DNA of 15,209 nt, taken from the NCBI GenBank assembly GCA_016281115.1, contig JAEEHZ010000024.1:1-15209 (forward strand), written 5' to 3'. Numbering within the stretch: the stretch's first letter is position 1; every line of letters starts with the position of its first letter. Both the position numbers and the translations under genes were made by a program. The DNA comes from Clostridiaceae bacterium (lineage in GTDB: Bacteria; Bacillota; Clostridia; Oscillospirales; Acutalibacteraceae). This document shows, piece by piece, positions 6,803 through 13,353 of this stretch. The notes under the pieces are model-generated. The model saw only the letters and a program-made list of their open reading frames with translations. It made no database searches and was not told the DNA's origin.

Positions 6803-7529
6803 CGAAATCGCCTCCCGATACAATATGAACAAACGCGTCTTCAACGCTTTGCTTGCCTGTTTGTGAGAAAAGCTCCTGCTTTGTTCCTACAAACAGCAAT
6901 TTTCCGTCTTTTATTATGCCTATACGATCAGAGAGTGCCTCGGCTTCTTCCATATAGTGCGTTGTTAAAATGACAGTCATTTTTCCTTTGAGGGATGATA
7001 TCGTTTTCCACAGTTCTCTCCTTGCGATAACATCAAGACCAAGCGTAGGCTCATCCAAAAACAACACCTTTGGCTGAGAAACGAGCGCTAAAGCTATTGA
7101 AAGCTTGCGCTGCCAGCCGCCCGAAAGCTTTTGCGCCTGTTTGTTTTTAACGGTATCAAGCCCGAACACTTCATAAATATATTTTCTTGCGTTTTCGGTT
7201 TGCTTGGCGTCAAGTCCGCTGAGCTTCGCGTAAAACTCTATATTTTCTTCTACGGTGAGCTTTCTCGCAACGGCTGTCTCCTGCATGGAAATGTCTATGA
7301 TTTCTTTTACCTCGTTTTTATCGTTTAATATTGAACAGCCGTAAATTTGCGCGTCGCCGCCCGATGGTTGGGTGAGAGTTGAGAGCATTTTGATAGTTGT
7401 TGTTTTTCCCGCGCCGTTTATGCCGAGCAAAGAGAAAAGCTCGCCTTCTTCTATTTCAAGCGATATGCCGTCGACTGCCGTAATATCTTTATATTCTTTT
7501 CTTAAATTATTGATTTTTATTGCCGTCAA
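6795..7529 (-). CDS. ABC transporter ATP-binding protein
   Basis: The ATPase subunit that powers the adjacent ABC-2 permease; 244 aa, all from one nucleotide-binding domain. Walker A is GINGAGKT (36-43), the Q-loop Gln is about residue 83, the signature is LSGGW (135-139), Walker B is VLFLDEPTLGLD (155-166) and the switch His is H191. All catalytic elements are intact. The final residues are short, without an extra C-terminal domain. The start is a TTG at 7529 with AAGGAG (7540-7545 on the minus strand) upstream; it lies inside the 3' end of the AbrB-type gene (23-bp overlap), and no ATG is near. The Trp in the signature (LSGGWQRK instead of LSGGMKQR) is a small deviation. Confidence 0.93.
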   Translation of the reverse strand: MTAIKINNLRKEYKDITAVDGISLEIEEGELFSLLGINGAGKTTTIKMLSTLTQPSGGDAQIYGCSILNDKNEVKEIIDISMQETAVARKLTVEENIEFYAKLSGLDAKQTENARKYIYEVFGLDTVKNKQAQKLSGGWQRKLSIALALVSQPKVLFLDEPTLGLDVIARRELWKTISSLKGKMTVILTTHYMEEAEALSDRIGIIKDGKLLFVGTKQELFSQTGKQSVEDAFVHIVSGGDFDA

Positions 7530-7728
7530 AAGGGATCGCTCCTTCCATTATTTTATAAAATTCATCTGCTTTTATAAGCGCTATACCCCTTTTTGAGTCA
7601 CCCATTACCATGAGAGTGTCGCCCTCTTTTATGTCAAACATTTTTCGTGCCTCGGCAGGCACGGTTATTTGACCTTTGGGTCCGACTTTTACGCTTATGA
7701 TAAAGCGGTCGTTTTTTATTTCTTTCAT
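7507..7728 (-). CDS. AbrB/MazE-type transcriptional regulator (SpoVT-AbrB domain)
   Basis: A 73-aa DNA-binding protein made almost wholly of one swapped-hairpin AbrB fold: VKVGPKGQITVPAEARKMFDIKEGDTLMVMGD (about 13-44). The GQITVPAEAR motif is the family hallmark. The ATG at 7728 has AGAGGT (7735-7740, minus strand). It is the first gene of a three-gene minus-strand operon and overlaps the ATPase gene by 23 bp, so it probably controls its own operon, as similar AbrB-ABC units in Clostridia are thought to do. No toxin partner is present, so a MazE-like antitoxin role is unlikely here. Confidence 0.9.
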   Translation of the reverse strand: MKEIKNDRFIISVKVGPKGQITVPAEARKMFDIKEGDTLMVMGDSKRGIALIKADEFYKIMEGAIPFDGNKNQ

Positions 7729-7747
7729 ATGCGCACCTCTTATATTT

Positions 7748-7762
7748 CTTACTTATCTTACT
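7748..7762 (-). promoter_or_regulatory. Direct repeat in the 5' leader of the AbrB-ABC operon, possible operator
   Basis: CTTACT-TAT-CTTACT on the plus strand (AGTAAG-ATA-AGTAAG in the direction of transcription) lies between the -10 box and the ribosome site. Its position would suit autoregulation by the AbrB-type protein. This rests on position and repetition alone. Confidence 0.3.
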
Positions 7763-7790
7763 TTATACCACTGATAATAGTTTATGTCAA
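7762..7790 (-). promoter_or_regulatory. Sigma-A promoter of the AbrB-ABC operon
   Basis: On the minus strand, TTGACA (7785-7790) and TATAAA (7762-7767) are separated by exactly 17 bp, about 34 bp before the AbrB-type start. This is one of the best consensus matches in the window. Confidence 0.75.
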
Positions 7791-7907
7791 GATAAAAAAT
7801 CAATTGTTTTTCGGTTATTTATGGTAAACAAAGCCTGTCAGTGTTGCCGGAGAACAAGGCGTTGCACGCGGAAACACATAAACTCGTTTTCATACAAAAC
7901 AAAAAAC

Positions 7908-7936
7908 TTGAAATACACATTAGTGTGTGATAAAAT
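7908..7936 (+). promoter_or_regulatory. Sigma-A promoter of the YebC-type gene
   Basis: TTGAAA (7908-7913) and TAAAAT (7931-7936) with a 17-bp spacer. The spacer contains a short inverted repeat, ACAC-ATTA-GTGT. It lies about 45 bp before the start codon at 7981. Confidence 0.6.
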
Positions 7937-7980
7937 ATGTTTTGTTATTATGTGAATTAATTTATTGGAGGAGTTTTATT

Positions 7981-8724
7981 ATGTCCGGACATTCAAAATG
8001 GAGTACGATAAAGCAAAAGAAAGCAAAAATAGACGGAGCCAGAGCCAAAGTTTTCACCAAAATAGGCAGAGAGCTGGCTGTTGCGGTAAGAGAAGGCGGC
8101 AGTGCCGATCCGTCTGTTAACTCTAAGCTGAGAGACTGTATAGCAAAGGCGAAGGCAAACAATGTTCCGAACGAAAACATTGAGCGTATAATCAAAAAGG
8201 CAAGCGGAGAGGGCGACGCCGCGAAATATGAGGCAATAACTTATGAAGGATACGGTCCCGGCGGAATTGCCGTTATCGTTGAGACCTTGACAGATAACCG
8301 CAACCGCACCGCGGGTGACGTAAGGCATTATTTTGATAAATTCGGCGGAAATATGGGTACGACGGGATGCGTTTCATTTATGTTCTCCAAAAAGGGTCTT
8401 CTTGTAATGGAAAAAGACGGCAAAAACGAGGATGAGGTTATGGAAGCTGCGCTGGAGGCAGGCGCATCTGATTTTCAGGCAGACGAAGAAGTATTTGAGA
8501 TTTTTACGGAACCCGAAGATTTCGGTGCGGTAAATGAAGACTTATCTGCGAAGGGATACGAGTTTATCTCCGCGGAGGTCGCGATGATCCCTGCAAATTA
8601 CACTGCTCTCGCCGATGAAGAGCAGATAACAAAAATGCAGCGACTTCTCGATATGCTCGAAGAAAATGATGATGTTCAAAACGTATGGCACAACTGGGAG
8701 ATGCCTGACAGCGACGAAGAATAA
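7981..8724 (+). CDS. yebC: YebC/PmpR-family regulatory / translation-associated protein
   Basis: A 247-aa cytoplasmic protein of the widely conserved YebC (TACO1-like) family. Members have been described as transcriptional regulators and, more recently, as factors that help ribosomes through difficult sequences such as proline stretches. The N-terminus MSGHSKWSTIKQKKAKIDGARAKVFTKIGRELAVAVREGG is the family signature, and GGNMGTTGCVSFMF in the middle is also typical. The ATG at 7981 is preferred over an upstream GTG-type start (7927), because GGAGGAG (7967-7973) precedes it and the family always starts MSGHSKW. It is monocistronic: its own promoter before, a strong terminator after. Which of the family's roles applies here cannot be told from sequence. 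Confidence 0.96.
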   Translation: MSGHSKWSTIKQKKAKIDGARAKVFTKIGRELAVAVREGGSADPSVNSKLRDCIAKAKANNVPNENIERIIKKASGEGDAAKYEAITYEGYGPGGIAVIVETLTDNRNRTAGDVRHYFDKFGGNMGTTGCVSFMFSKKGLLVMEKDGKNEDEVMEAALEAGASDFQADEEVFEIFTEPEDFGAVNEDLSAKGYEFISAEVAMIPANYTALADEEQITKMQRLLDMLEENDDVQNVWHNWEMPDSDEE

Positions 8725-8755
8725 AATATCGTTTAATAATAATTATCGGATTTTT

Positions 8756-8792
8756 ACGGCAGACGAATAAGCTCTCGTCTGCCGTATTTTTT
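8756..8792 (+). terminator. Intrinsic terminator of the YebC-type gene
   Basis: A perfect 11-bp stem, ACGGCAGACGA / TCGTCTGCCGT (8756-8766 and 8775-8785), with an 8-nt loop and a T-tract at 8787-8792. Confidence 0.92.
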
Positions 8793-8839
8793 CTTATTAT
8801 GTACTGTTTGATATTTTGCAGGATCACTGTGCAGGTCCG

Positions 8840-8860
8840 GTGAAGATTTCGTGAAGATTT
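8840..8860 (+). promoter_or_regulatory. Perfect 10-bp direct repeat with 11-bp spacing upstream of a promoter
   Basis: GTGAAGATTT occurs at 8840-8849 and 8851-8860, and a partial third unit (GTGATTTTTT) starts at 8863. Copies are on the same helix face and end 23 bp before the -35 box of the large secreted-protein gene. This layout suits a response regulator or other activator that binds as a tandem dimer. Confidence 0.5.
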
Positions 8861-8883
8861 TTGTGATTTTTTATGGAAAAGTA

Positions 8884-8912
8884 TTGATTTTTTGCGAATA
8901 TAACGGTATAAT
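8884..8912 (+). promoter_or_regulatory. Sigma-A promoter of the large secreted-protein gene
   Basis: TTGATT (8884-8889) and a perfect TATAAT (8907-8912) with 17-bp spacing. About 65 bp separate the -10 from the start at 8978, giving an untranslated leader of roughly 58 nt. Confidence 0.75.
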
Positions 8913-8977
8913 ACTTATGTAATTAGTATACAGTAGTATAGTTATATATCAGCGTTGTGAAATTGAGGTGGGCATTT

Positions 8978-11317
8978 ATGAAAACGATAAGAAATATCAT
9001 TTCAGTCAGTGTTGCGTTGTTGCTTGCCCTGTGCGTTTTGCCCGCAGCAAGCGCAAAAAGCGTATATGAAACCGCTTCAGAGGACAGCCCGGCATATGAA
9101 AACATTGTTACAGGTGTTTCACTTAACGCAGATTATATCGAAATACAAACAGAGTGTAATGTTCCGGCGCAAGCCATAGTTACGGTGTCGGACGGTTCTT
9201 ATAATGTTAAAGCATTTAAATCGGCTCGCTTGACCGGCGGCGTGGGTACAACAAGGATAGCTATGGACTTTTCTTCGCTTACGGAAACGGACAGCGTTAA
9301 AATCATAATTGTAAATGCCGTTACGCTTAAACCTCTGTGTGATGTTTACCATGTAAATTCTCAAAGTAACGGTCATCAGGTACATTCGCCGAAGGGCGAA
9401 AGAAGCTTTCCTGTTGCTTTTGTTATAAAAGACGCTTCGGGTGACCCGATAAGCGGTGCGACCGCCACAGCTGTTTGCGAACAAACAGGCACTTCTGTAA
9501 GCTTCGGCACACAAAGCGACGAAAACGGATTGATTTGCGCATCGCTTGAAAACGGCGACTACACCGTTACAGCTTCTAAGGACGGATATACTCAGTCTGT
9601 TATCAGGATGAATGTAAGCTCATCATCTAAAGCCTCTGTCATAACGATGAACGGAGATAACGGATATGTTGAACACAAAAGATATATCCGCGAGTATCAG
9701 TGGTATAATGGTTCTTCCGCAATTTCCGAGGGCGTATGCGGTGAAAATTTAACCTGGATTTATAACCAAACCACCGGCGAACTGCAAATTATTGGATCGG
9801 GCGAAATGTACGATTTTGAAAGCACGGCTCCCTGGGCTGTTTTCAGCAGTAATATCACTTGTGTGACTATTGACCCCAATGTTACCGGCATAGGCGCAAA
9901 CGCTTTTAAAAACTGCACGGCGCTTGAAGAGTTTGAGATAACGTCAAATATTGCAATTATCGGCTCCAATGCGTTTCTCGGTTGCGAAAACCTTAAAACC
10001 GTTATCAACAACAGCACTCTTGAAATAGTAAAGGGAAGCACAACAAACGGTTATGTGGCTTATTATGCAACAGATGTGCTTATAACCATAGACGATAACA
10101 ACCAAGACGACGATTGGTCACCTGTATACAAGAGCATAAGGCCTGTTATCTCAAGAGGCGGCTTAAATCCGATAACGAGAACATATGTAGGTCTTACCCC
10201 CGGCGAAAACTATGCCGTTTATGCCGTAAACAGCTTAGACACAGACATTTTCGCGCAAGATAATTTGATATATGTAAACCAGCAAAAAGCAGGCTCTGAC
10301 GGCACGGCAAGCTTTGTTTCCGATTGTTTTGCAAACGGGGAGCTGCAAATATTCCTTATGGGAACAAGCGCTGTTGATATCTCTGAGGCGGAATTGAAAA
10401 TGCCCGTAAAAACTTACAACGGCAAATTGCAGCTTGCATCGCCCGAAGTAAGCTTGAAAGGAGAAGCTCTTATATTCGGAGAAGATTATTACTTTATAGG
10501 TCATTCTTTCGCAAATGAGAGCGGCACATATGATTTCTCAATAGCAGGTATCGGCAAATACGGCGGAGAGAAGAGCTGTCAGTTTACAATTCTTTCTCCG
10601 GATGGTCAAATGTATAAGGACGGTTGCATCTTTTTGGGCTGGTATGATAGTCCTGAAGATGATGCGTTACCTTATCTGCCGAGCTTTGACGGTGAAGATG
10701 TTTACGCTTATCCTCACTGGGAGGATGTACCTGACATAAGCGTAGACCAAAAAGACATTTTTAAAGCTTACGGTGAGGATTATACAGGGTCCGCAGGATT
10801 TAACCTTCTCGGCGCACAAATAAGGTATAATGAAAACGATAATATAAACGGTCTCAGATTTGTTTCGAGAATAAGCACTGCGCTTATAACAAAGCTTGAA
10901 GGCTTAGACGGCGACTTGAACAACAACAGCGCAACGTACGGTCATTATTTAAAGTCAAATTTGCCGCCCGAGGCTGTTCTTGACAAAACAAACGGCAAAA
11001 AGTTGCAAGCCGAGGCTCTGCTTTATTCGGGCGCGAACTATAACACATTCAGCGCTGTTATTTATGACATTCCGGAGAGCGGATGCAATACAGAGATCTC
11101 CGTTCGTCCGTATATCGAATACACCGACGCAAACGGAGTTTCGCAAACATACTATTTTACCGAAAAAGTCGCAAGAAATTATAACGGCGCTTACCATACA
11201 ACAATTTCACGCGTGGCAAAATATATAGTTGAAAATGACGAAACACGTCTCAACAATTCGTTGCCCGGGCTGCAGGAATATATAAGATATCTCGCAGGAT
11301 TGTATAACGGTGATTAA
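8978..11317 (+). CDS. Large secreted multidomain protein with carboxypeptidase-regulatory-like and BspA-like LRR domains
   Basis: A 779-aa exported protein. The ATG at 8978 has GAGGTG (8965-8970) and is followed directly by a signal peptide (about 1-26, LLALCVLPAASA). From there: a beta-rich region (about 40-130); a carboxypeptidase-regulatory-like Ig fold (about 145-215, PVAFVIKDASGDPISGATATA...DENGLICASLENGDYTV); a BspA/LRR_5 section (about 253-345) opening with CGENLTWIYNQTTGELQIIGSGEM and two repeats of the NAFKNCTALEEF type; an internal beta region; an InlB-like/Flg_new half-repeat (about 548-582, IFLGWYD...VYAYPHW); and a C-terminal module (about 595-755, LLGAQIRYNENDNINGLRFVSRI...). 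I recall that last pattern from other clostridial exoproteins, without a name. No dockerin, LPxTG or SLH anchor is visible. Probable role: adhesion or surface recognition. It lies 56 bp before the small peptide gene. Confidence 0.8.
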   Translation: MKTIRNIISVSVALLLALCVLPAASAKSVYETASEDSPAYENIVTGVSLNADYIEIQTECNVPAQAIVTVSDGSYNVKAFKSARLTGGVGTTRIAMDFSSLTETDSVKIIIVNAVTLKPLCDVYHVNSQSNGHQVHSPKGERSFPVAFVIKDASGDPISGATATAVCEQTGTSVSFGTQSDENGLICASLENGDYTVTASKDGYTQSVIRMNVSSSSKASVITMNGDNGYVEHKRYIREYQWYNGSSAISEGVCGENLTWIYNQTTGELQIIGSGEMYDFESTAPWAVFSSNITCVTIDPNVTGIGANAFKNCTALEEFEITSNIAIIGSNAFLGCENLKTVINNSTLEIVKGSTTNGYVAYYATDVLITIDDNNQDDDWSPVYKSIRPVISRGGLNPITRTYVGLTPGENYAVYAVNSLDTDIFAQDNLIYVNQQKAGSDGTASFVSDCFANGELQIFLMGTSAVDISEAELKMPVKTYNGKLQLASPEVSLKGEALIFGEDYYFIGHSFANESGTYDFSIAGIGKYGGEKSCQFTILSPDGQMYKDGCIFLGWYDSPEDDALPYLPSFDGEDVYAYPHWEDVPDISVDQKDIFKAYGEDYTGSAGFNLLGAQIRYNENDNINGLRFVSRISTALITKLEGLDGDLNNNSATYGHYLKSNLPPEAVLDKTNGKKLQAEALLYSGANYNTFSAVIYDIPESGCNTEISVRPYIEYTDANGVSQTYYFTEKVARNYNGAYHTTISRVAKYIVENDETRLNNSLPGLQEYIRYLAGLYNGD

Positions 11318-11338
11318 GAGGCTTTGCCCCTTGATTAT

Positions 11339-11356
11339 ATAAATTTCGAAATTTAT
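11339..11356. repeat. Perfect 18-bp palindrome just before the peptide gene's ribosome site
   Basis: ATAAATTTCGAAATTTAT is a perfect palindrome ending 1 bp before AAAGGAGG. It may be a dimer-binding operator or form a small RNA hairpin that affects ribosome access. The high AT content lowers, but does not remove, its significance. Confidence 0.6.
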
Positions 11357-11373
11357 TAAAGGAGGAAACCAAA

Positions 11374-11532
11374 ATGAAAGCTACTTACAACAAGCCTTTA
11401 ATGGCAGCAGAAGAAATCAAAAAGGTAGATGTTATCACAGCTTCCGGAATCAGCGATCAAAACCGCGGTGCAGGCGGCGATCTTAGTGGTGACGGCAACA
11501 GAATATCTGCTCGCATAAGCGGACATCACTAA
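11374..11532 (+). CDS. Small peptide gene (52 aa), possible RiPP-like or signalling precursor
   Basis: Too short for usual gene calling but well supported: ATG preceded by a near-perfect AAAGGAGG (11358-11365) at 8 bp, and a clean TAA stop. The N-terminal half begins MKATYNKPLMAAEEIKKVDV, a charged, helix-prone leader-like stretch, then ITASGISDQN; the C-terminal half is Gly/Asp/Arg/Ser rich (RGAGGDLSGDGNRISARISG) and ends in two His. There are no Cys. I recall many short clostridial peptides opening M-K-x-x-Y-x-K-P and reaching a V-I-x-[AT]-S motif before a variable tail, but I cannot name a family. DLSGDGNRIS also looks like half a dockerin/EF-hand calcium loop, which could be chance. No modifying enzyme, protease-transporter or radical SAM gene is in the window. 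It sits 56 bp after the large secreted-protein gene, likely in its transcript. Function unknown. Confidence 0.75.
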   Translation: MKATYNKPLMAAEEIKKVDVITASGISDQNRGAGGDLSGDGNRISARISGHH

Positions 11533-11551
11533 TTTTTGATAACACCTGAAA

Positions 11552-11680
11552 GGCAGGCTTTTAACGATTGCCGCTTAGGTTGCCCTTTGTGCACAGACAA
11601 CTTAGCATAAAAGCGGCACAGCGTCTGCCGATGTATGGATTTTTCCATACAAGTTAATTTTGCATTTCATTTTGCAAAAT
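11552..11680 (+). ncRNA. Candidate structured RNA: three successive hairpins
   Basis: The first structure (11552-11629) is a long jointed hairpin: outer stem GGCAGGC/GTCTGCC (one G-U), middle stem TGCCGCTT/AAGCGGCA, and inner stem AGGTTG/CAACTT (one G-U) around a 15-nt loop. Next is TGTATGGA-TTTT-TCCATACA (11632-11651), then ATTTTGCA-N8-TGCAAAAT (11657-11680). An intrinsic terminator follows at once. It could be a 3' element stabilising the peptide mRNA, an independent small RNA, or the leader of gpsA. It matches no riboswitch I know: T-box specific features are absent. No Rfam search was possible. Confidence 0.5.
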
Positions 11681-11685
11681 CCGGA

Positions 11686-11716
11686 GAGGAGTCTATTGAT
11701 TTAGGCTCCTCTTTTT
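11686..11716 (+). terminator. Intrinsic terminator upstream of gpsA
   Basis: A 10-bp stem GAGGAGTCTA / TAGGCTCCTC (one T-G pair; 11686-11695 and 11702-11711), a 6-nt loop and five Ts (11712-11716). It ends 31 bp before the gpsA start, leaving no room for a full promoter after it, so it may end the peptide transcript or act as an attenuator for gpsA. Confidence 0.88.
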
Positions 11717-11747
11717 CATTTATTACAAGAAAGGACTGCGCACATTT

Positions 11748-12743
11748 ATGGATATAGGAATTTTAGGTGCAGGTACATGGGGATGCGCTCTTGCGGTAAT
11801 GCTCGCAAAAAGCGGTCATAACGTTACTGTTTGGTCGGCACTGAAAGAAGAGATAGATACACTTATAAAAACACGTAAGCACAAAAACCTGCCGAGTATG
11901 GATATTCCCGACAGCTTGATTTTTACATCAGACATAAAATCGGCTTGTGAAAGCAAAAATATAATTGTGTTTGCAGTTCCCTCGGTGTTTGTACGTTCAA
12001 CTGCAGAAGCTGCCAAACCTTTTATTAAAAACGGGCAAATAGTCGCAGACGTGGCGAAAGGAATTGAACCGCATACCTTATACACAATGACAGGCATTAT
12101 CGACGACGTGCTGAAAAGCAATGTTAGGCTTGTTGCGCTTTCGGGACCTACCCATGCCGAAGAAGTAGCTGTGGGTCTGCCGACTACCATAGTTTCCGCA
12201 TCCAAGGATATTGATGCGGCAAAATATGTGCAAAGTGCTTTTATGAACGACAATATGCGTGTATATATAAATTCTGATATATTGGGTGTAGAGCTGTGCG
12301 GCGCGCTTAAAAATATAATTGCGCTTGCCTCGGGAATATCCTCGGGACTCGGCAACGGCGACAACACCACAGCCGCAATAATAACAAGAGGCATGGCGGA
12401 AATCACACGTCTGGGAGCATCTATGGGGTGTAACCCAAGCACATTTTACGGATTGGCAGGTATAGGCGATCTGATAGTAACTGCAACCTCGCGCCACTCC
12501 CGCAACAACCGCGCAGGCAGGCTTATCGGCGAGGGTTTGTCTCCGCAAGAGGCAAAAGATGCCGTCGGTATGGTCGTGGAAGGTATCAACGCTCTGCCTG
12601 CGGCAATGGAGCTATCTAATAAATATGATACGGAAATGCCTATAACCGCCGCTGTAAACAATATAATTTTTAACAACGCCGACCCTGCCGCAACAATGCT
12701 TGAATTAATGCGCAGAGACAAGAAGATTGAAGATAGCTTTTAA
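11748..12743 (+). CDS. gpsA: NAD(P)H-dependent glycerol-3-phosphate dehydrogenase
   Basis: Reduces dihydroxyacetone phosphate to sn-glycerol 3-phosphate, the backbone of phospholipids and lipoteichoic acid; cytoplasmic. At 331 aa it has the normal family length. The Rossmann nucleotide site is GILGAGTWGCALA (4-15); FAVPS lies at 75-79; the substrate-site Lys is in DVAKGIEP (K104); SGPTHAEEV is at 132-140; the catalytic Lys188 is in GALKNIIALASGISSGLGNGDNTTAA, the family signature; and RHSRNNRAG (249-257) is the C-terminal substrate/cofactor motif. All key residues are present. The ribosome site (AGAAAGG, 11728-11734) is a little far from the ATG (13 bp). plsY, a frequent neighbour in other Firmicutes, is absent here. 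Expression must come through or near the upstream terminator and hairpin region. Confidence 0.96.
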   Translation: MDIGILGAGTWGCALAVMLAKSGHNVTVWSALKEEIDTLIKTRKHKNLPSMDIPDSLIFTSDIKSACESKNIIVFAVPSVFVRSTAEAAKPFIKNGQIVADVAKGIEPHTLYTMTGIIDDVLKSNVRLVALSGPTHAEEVAVGLPTTIVSASKDIDAAKYVQSAFMNDNMRVYINSDILGVELCGALKNIIALASGISSGLGNGDNTTAAIITRGMAEITRLGASMGCNPSTFYGLAGIGDLIVTATSRHSRNNRAGRLIGEGLSPQEAKDAVGMVVEGINALPAAMELSNKYDTEMPITAAVNNIIFNNADPAATMLELMRRDKKIEDSF

Positions 12744-12751
12744 AACAGTAT

Positions 12752-12780
12752 CAGCCGTGCAAAAGTTGCACGGCTGTTTT
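12752..12780 (+). terminator. Terminator between gpsA and the convergent amidase gene
   Basis: A perfect 11-bp stem CAGCCGTGCAA / TTGCACGGCTG with a 3-nt loop, followed by TTTT at 12777. The symmetric stem could also stop minus-strand transcripts, although the T-run on that side is interrupted (ATACTGTTTT). Confidence 0.88.
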
Positions 12781-12788
12781 ACAATACT

Positions 12789-13340
12789 TTAACGGTTATA
12801 AATATCAACAAAGGGGATCTCAAAATACTCGCAAACGGAAATTGACAAATTACGGGCTATCGCCTGAATATTGTTTCTTATCCAGCGGGCGTCTTCTGCG
12901 TTGTCGTGGTATGCTATTTCCACAAGCACGGCAGGGGCTTTTGTTTGCTTTAATTCGGCAAGCTTTGTTGTGGCGCGAACATCAACCTTTTCGGGATATG
13001 GATATATGTCGCGAAGGTTATTTGCGATTATCTCGGCTGCTCTGCGCCCTTTGACCGATGTTTGGTAGTAATAGACATCGGTTCCCTGAAGCACCCCGGA
13101 CAAATTATCGGGAGAAGCATTTGAATGAAGCGCCAAATGCAGCCCGTAATTTCCCATATTGGACTGAGCTATCGCGTAGCGCAGATCGCGGCTGATATCG
13201 TTTCTCACGACTGTTACTCCGCTGGCGGTAAGATACGGTATCATTTCATCCGCTATAAGATTCATATAGTATTCTTCGTTTCCACCTCCGTTGTAATAAT
13301 TCCACTCCTGCAAAGAAGGGCTTAAAAATAGTGTAGGCAT
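12789..13340 (-). CDS. N-acetylmuramoyl-L-alanine amidase-like protein (Amidase_3 fold)
   Basis: A compact 183-aa protein of the zinc-dependent amidase family that cuts the lactyl bond between MurNAc and the peptide in peptidoglycan. Visible landmarks: SPSLQEWNYYNGGGNEEYYMNLIADEM (7-33, containing the conserved Glu at about 22-23), LALHSNAS (69-76, zinc His72) and APAVLVEIAYHDNAEDARWI (135-154, catalytic Glu141). The first zinc ligand, His in the usual DxGHGG at the N-terminus, is missing: the segment reads LFLSPSLQ. I recall a clostridial subgroup that shares this SPS-Q-E start, so it is probably a family trait, and its zinc chemistry may differ. There is no signal peptide or membrane helix, so it is cytoplasmic or leaves the cell by lysis or mother-cell release. 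AAGGAG lies before the ATG; it starts 13 bp after the deacetylase stop, so the two are one operon. Confidence 0.85.
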   Translation of the reverse strand: MPTLFLSPSLQEWNYYNGGGNEEYYMNLIADEMIPYLTASGVTVVRNDISRDLRYAIAQSNMGNYGLHLALHSNASPDNLSGVLQGTDVYYYQTSVKGRRAAEIIANNLRDIYPYPEKVDVRATTKLAELKQTKAPAVLVEIAYHDNAEDARWIRNNIQAIARNLSISVCEYFEIPFVDIYNR

Positions 13341-13353
13341 CTCGTTGTCTCCT

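Noticed and set aside
6802..6844. Upstream start for the ABC permease at 6844
   Set aside because: It would lie 50 bp inside the ATPase gene without a ribosome site; the ATG at 6802 has GGGAGG at the proper distance.
7927..7980. N-terminal extension of the YebC-type protein from 7927
   Set aside because: It would start within the promoter -10 region; the family starts MSGHSKW at 7981 with GGAGGAG.
11552..11716. T-box or another named riboswitch upstream of gpsA
   Set aside because: No T-box core sequence or other riboswitch motif known to me is seen; only the hairpins are supported.
11816..12442. 208-aa minus-strand ORF opposite gpsA
   Set aside because: It shadows the conserved gpsA coding sequence and shows no domain or ribosome site.
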